Positions 63,401 through 64,000 of a DNA stretch of 64,000 nucleotides are shown one piece after another; within the stretch, counting starts at the first letter, position 1, and every line of letters begins with the position of its first letter. The notes under the pieces are model-generated. The model saw nothing but the letters and a program-made list of their open reading frames with translations, was not told the DNA's origin and ran no database searches. A program made the translations under genes and the position numbers. The stretch covers positions 1,674,001 to 1,738,000 of the forward strand of contig NZ_PTJS01000001.1 in assembly GCF_002941025.1 (NCBI RefSeq), in the 5' to 3' direction. The stretch is from Streptomyces sp. QL37. GTDB taxonomy: Bacteria; Actinomycetota; Actinomycetes; Streptomycetales; Streptomycetaceae.

Positions 63401-64000
63401 CGGCCCGCCGGTCCAGGGCGGCGCGGGTGGTGGCCAGGGTGTGGGCGACGTCGGGCACCGGATCGGTGCCGGCCTCCAGGTGGTCCAGGAGGCGGCGGGC
63501 CTGGGCGGCCAGTCCCGGCTCGTCACGGGCGGACAGCACCAGGGGCAGAGGGCGGTCCCAGACCGGCTCCTCGTCGCGCGGCTCGGGTTCGGGGGCCGCC
63601 TCGACGATGACGTGGGCGTTGGTGCCGCTGATCCCGAAGGAGGACACGGCGGCGCGGCGGAGCTCCCCGGGGGCGGGCCACTCCCGCGGCTCGGCGAGCA
63701 GTTCGACGGCGCCGGCCTCCCAGTCGACCTGGGTGGTGGGCTGTCCGGCGTGCAGGGTCCGGGGCAGCCGGCCGTGGCGCATGGCCATCACCATCTTGAT
63801 GACTCCGGCGACTCCGGCGGCGGCCTGGGTGTGCCCGATGTTGGACTTCACCGAGCCCAGCCACAACGGCTCCTCGCGGTCCTGGCCGTAGGTGGCCAGG
63901 AGAGCCTGGGCCTCGATCGGGTCACCGAGCGGGGTGCCGGTGCCGTGTGCCTCGACGGCGTGGACCTGACGGGGTTCCAGGCGGGCGTCGGCGAGGGCGG
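54435..64000 (-). CDS. type I PKS A, at least two modules (5' end outside window)
   Basis: About 3187 residues are visible; the frame stays open to the window edge. A1: KS 3' part only ([17 protein letters not shown]; the active Cys lies outside), AT about 63290-62290 (RVDVVQP, GHSQGE, YASH near 62715: methylmalonyl), DH ([17 protein letters not shown]), KR 60870-60290 (LDD, B-type; SGYAAANAF), ACP (GFDSL near 59935). A2: KS 59760-58470 ([11 protein letters not shown]), AT 58175-57180 (GHSIGE, HAFH: malonyl), DH ([17 protein letters not shown]), KR 55765-55160 ([11 protein letters not shown]), ACP (GVDSLAAL near 54840) and a C-terminal docking domain of the same class as genes B and C. The KS-A2 3' half is the 575-bp repeat. 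Expected steps: a methyl-branched then an unbranched double bond. Confidence 0.95.
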   Translation of the reverse strand, partial: ALADARLEPRQVHAVEAHGTGTPLGDPIEAQALLATYGQDREEPLWLGSVKSNIGHTQAAAGVAGVIKMVMAMRHGRLPRTLHAGQPTTQVDWEAGAVELLAEPREWPAPGELRRAAVSSFGISGTNAHVIVEAAPEPEPRDEEPVWDRPLPLVLSARDEPGLAAQARRLLDHLEAGTDPVPDVAHTLATTRAALDRRAVVVGADLAAVTADLTALAESDPATGVVRGAPAGESRIAFVFPGQGSQWAGMAADLLDASPVFAATMADCAEALAPFTDWDLLGTVRERRPLERVDVVQPALWAIMVSLAEVWRAHGVRPAAVIGHSQGEIAAACVAGALSLSDGARVVALRSQAIAEALSGQGGMMSVALPESRARELVAAHDGRVAVAAVNGASSVVLSGDADALDALRETIVADGGRAKRLPVDYASHCAHVESIRERLLTDLADVRARPADVPFYSTVTNSVLDTTTLDADYWYTNLRRSVLFEPTTRTLLAAGYGVFVECSPHPVLLNSIEETADAADAAVTGLGSLRRDDGGAGRLLTSLGEAFVAGVPVDWSPVFAGTQVRTADLPTYAFQRERYWLGRSAAAGDVTAAGLRSAGHPLLGAAVPVAGGGTLFTGRLSLSTTPWLADHAVSGTTLLPGTALVELALSAGHDLGCGHVTELTLQAPLLLPERGAVQLQLHVAAADGQGHRAVTVHSRPESADEAAWTQNASGLLAPQSAPPAFDLAAWPPPGAVPVPVDDAYTELAALGYDYGPAFQGLRAAWRRGEETYAEVELPTEAGGFGLHPALFDAALHADGLGAHGQETARLPFAWTGVSLYAAGATALRVRLRGGDTLSLELADPTGAPVAAVEALVSRPVDGGALASPVRADDLYRLDWPVVPVPDAAAPAHAVLAEGGTAELAPLPDWVVLPVAGGEDPAASVREATGRVLTALKDWLADERTAEARLLVLTCGAVTTGEEGPVDLAGAAVWGLARAAQGEHPDRIVLVDTAPGTADDDRIAAAVRAAAASGEPQLALRGDTVRVPRLARADVRGSAATLDPDGTVLITGGTGVLGAVVARHLATGHGVRRLVLAGRSGTSADDFADLAESGVQVVVARCDAAERDDLAALLADVPAAHPLTAVVHLAGVLDDGLVTDQTPERLDAVLRPKADAAWNLHELTRDMDLAAFVLFSSAAGTVDGAGQSGYAAANAFLDALAAHRGSLGLPGLSLAWGFWEQRTGMTAHLTDADVERMTRAGVRPLPTEEGLRLLDAALAADEHLLLPIGLDLRALRGADGVPALLRGLVPAPARRAAAARTAGSSLADRLAALGRAEQDAELSELIRTQVAAVLGHGADMVLDPRRSFREAGFDSLTAVELRNRLGGAVGLRLPATLVFDHPDADALVRYLRTELLGADAGDAPGAVVPETAPAADEPVAIVGMACRYPGGVTTPEEFWRLLADGADGIGDFPDDRGWDLDTLYDPEPGKPGHCSTRSGGFLYDAADFDHDFFGIGPREALAMDPQQRLLLETSWEALERAGIDPHSVRGSRTGVFAGVMYHDYGSRLRDVPEAVRDYLGNGSLASVVSGRVAYALGLEGPALTVDTACSSSLVALHLAAQALRRGECTLAMAGGVSVMSTVDTFVDFSRQRNLAADGRVKSFAEEADGTALSEGAGVLVLERLSDARRLGHRVLAVVRGSAVNQDGASNGLTAPNGPSQQRVLRQALVSAGVSAGDVDVVEAHGTGTELGDPIEAQALLAAYGQDRSEGRPLWLGSVKSNIGHTQAAAGVAGVMKMVLALGEGVLPRTLHVGEPSRKVEWGAGRVRLLEEARPWVRGERVRRAGVSSFGISGTNAHVILEEAPDDDSADTSPGTEAAPLLPVVVSGATPAALADQADRLCSVADERITDLVHSLSTGRAALTHRGAVVARDRDELLAGLAALADGATVDTVVRGRPVAGRTAFLFTGQGAQRAGMGRGLYDAHPAFRRALDEVCEALDAHLDRPLREVMWAEPGTDAAGSLDHTLYTQSALFAVETALYRLLESYGIRPDRLAGHSIGELTAAHVAGVWDLADAARLVTARGRLMQALPAGGAMLAVDATEAEVLPHLGPDVSLAAVNGPRAVVVSGTRAAVDAVAAAFAVRRTKRLKVSHAFHSPMMEPMLAEFEKAARELSYAAPTIPVVSDVTGTYATEDELCSPEYWVRHVREAVRFGDVIRALEDDGVRTFLELGPDAVLSAMGTHALADPERSVFVPALRRERDEEMTLAALVAAAHVRGVPVDWQRIHAGTDARRVDLPTYAFQRQRLWLDDGPGAATDAGGLGQTAAGHPMLGAALTLAAAGTLALTGRLSLATHPWLADHAVAGVVLVPGSAFVELALQAGDRAGCPHVEEITLERPLVLPTRGSVHLQVTAAAPDADGRRQLAVHARPEGTGGDWTRHATGVLTPRTAPEPAPVGVWPPEGAVPVEVSGLYDHLAEQGYGYGPLFRCLRAAWRLGDEVCAELVLPDAEAADGFGLHPALLDSALHAIDLLDGQDPTVMTLPFAWEGVTLHATGATALRLRLTPHGTDHMTLGLYDASGAPVAEAASLRVRQVTAEQLNAAAPASGDLFALRWTPADVTADGVTAEPRTLTVTLDDATDGDLPARARGTAVRTLAALQEHLAEPADGAPLVVVTRSAVAVAPDGVPDPAQAVIWGMVRSAAVEHPGRFVLADTDGDAASAAVLAAAVATGAPELALRGGTVYTPELTRADGARTGPAIPLNPGGTVLITGGTGSLGRLVARHLAEHHGVRHLLLVGRGGRTPDAREHEEAVASGARITFAACDTTDRAALAELLASVPEAHPLTAVVHAAGVLDDGLLTDLTATRTETVMRPKTDAAWHLHELTRDLDLAAFVLFSSAAGTLGAAGQANYAAGNAFLDALAARRRAEGLPALSLGWGLWDTGDGMAAGLGEAEMRRLARDGILPLPADRALTLFDRALATGEPSLLPIRVQVTEDAPALVRALEPASAPARRAVRAVEAAPEEPEPLARRLAVLGAADGRRLLVDTVCGHVADVLGHGSAGAVDAERPLGDLGVDSLAALELRNRLSAETGLRLSTTLTFDYPTSEALAHHLFEELGGAGTDEELVDVEAEVVRLETLLGTVLGSDGLDDERRARVAARLRSLTARWDGSAQWPEPGKPGETGEKGLEAATADELFGILDGELGSFG
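58457..59031 (-). repeat. 575-bp perfect repeat, copy 2 (KS of module A2)
   Basis: Partner of 23660-24234, offset exactly 34,797 bp, same orientation and same reading frame. Sequences diverge at once on both sides, giving sharp boundaries typical of gene conversion or homologous exchange. Confidence 0.95.

Overview
High-GC DNA with actinobacterial codon use, GTG/TTG starts, many 1-4 nt stop/start overlaps, F420-type and GH75 enzymes and a rare TTA codon in a regulator: almost certainly a Streptomyces chromosome (inference from sequence style and gene families). About two thirds of the window is one modular type I polyketide synthase (PKS) locus that runs off the right edge.

Layout. (1) 1-5.95 kb: a thiamine-diphosphate enzyme (+) facing a three-gene reductive pyrimidine catabolism operon (-): beta-ureidopropionase, class III aminotransferase, dihydropyrimidinase. 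A nested inverted repeat precedes the operon. (2) 5.99-8.85 kb: a tightly overlapping four-gene operon (-) with a 60-aa peptide, two uncharacterised helical proteins and a class C beta-lactamase-type serine hydrolase; function unknown. (3) 8.98-13.9 kb: an uncharacterised 454-aa protein, a PPOX/F420-type oxidoreductase with an XRE regulator that appears leaderless and self-regulated, a secreted GH75 chitosanase and a secreted gamma-glutamyltranspeptidase. (4) 14.0-20.2 kb: type II thioesterase, NarL-type two-component system, and a MacB/FtsX-type ABC exporter. (5) 20.7-64 kb: a PqqD-like small protein, four co-directional PKS genes (B, C, D, E on the minus strand, in that transcriptional order), a LAL/LuxR activator (+), and a further PKS gene (A, minus) whose 5' end lies outside the window.

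PKS logic (collinear order A-B-C-D-E is inferred). A1: methylmalonyl AT, DH, KR. A2: malonyl, DH, KR. B: malonyl, DH, KR. C: malonyl, KR only. D1: malonyl, DH, KR. D2: methylmalonyl, DH (damaged or modified), KR. D3: malonyl, DH, KR. E: malonyl, no reduction, ACP, TE. Predicted output is a conjugated polyene segment with one hydroxyl, two methyl branches and a 3-oxo acyl terminus released by the TE. No enoylreductase is present. Starter unit, upstream modules and most tailoring genes are out of view.

Most notable observations: a 575-bp perfect direct repeat with foreign codon style inside two KS domains 34.8 kb apart; an in-frame 30-bp tandem duplication beside the catalytic Asp of DH-D2; two TTA codons in the LAL activator; an 18/20-matching box upstream of both PKS gene B and the type II thioesterase, with its core also upstream of the activator; and an orphan PqqD-like gene abutting the PKS.
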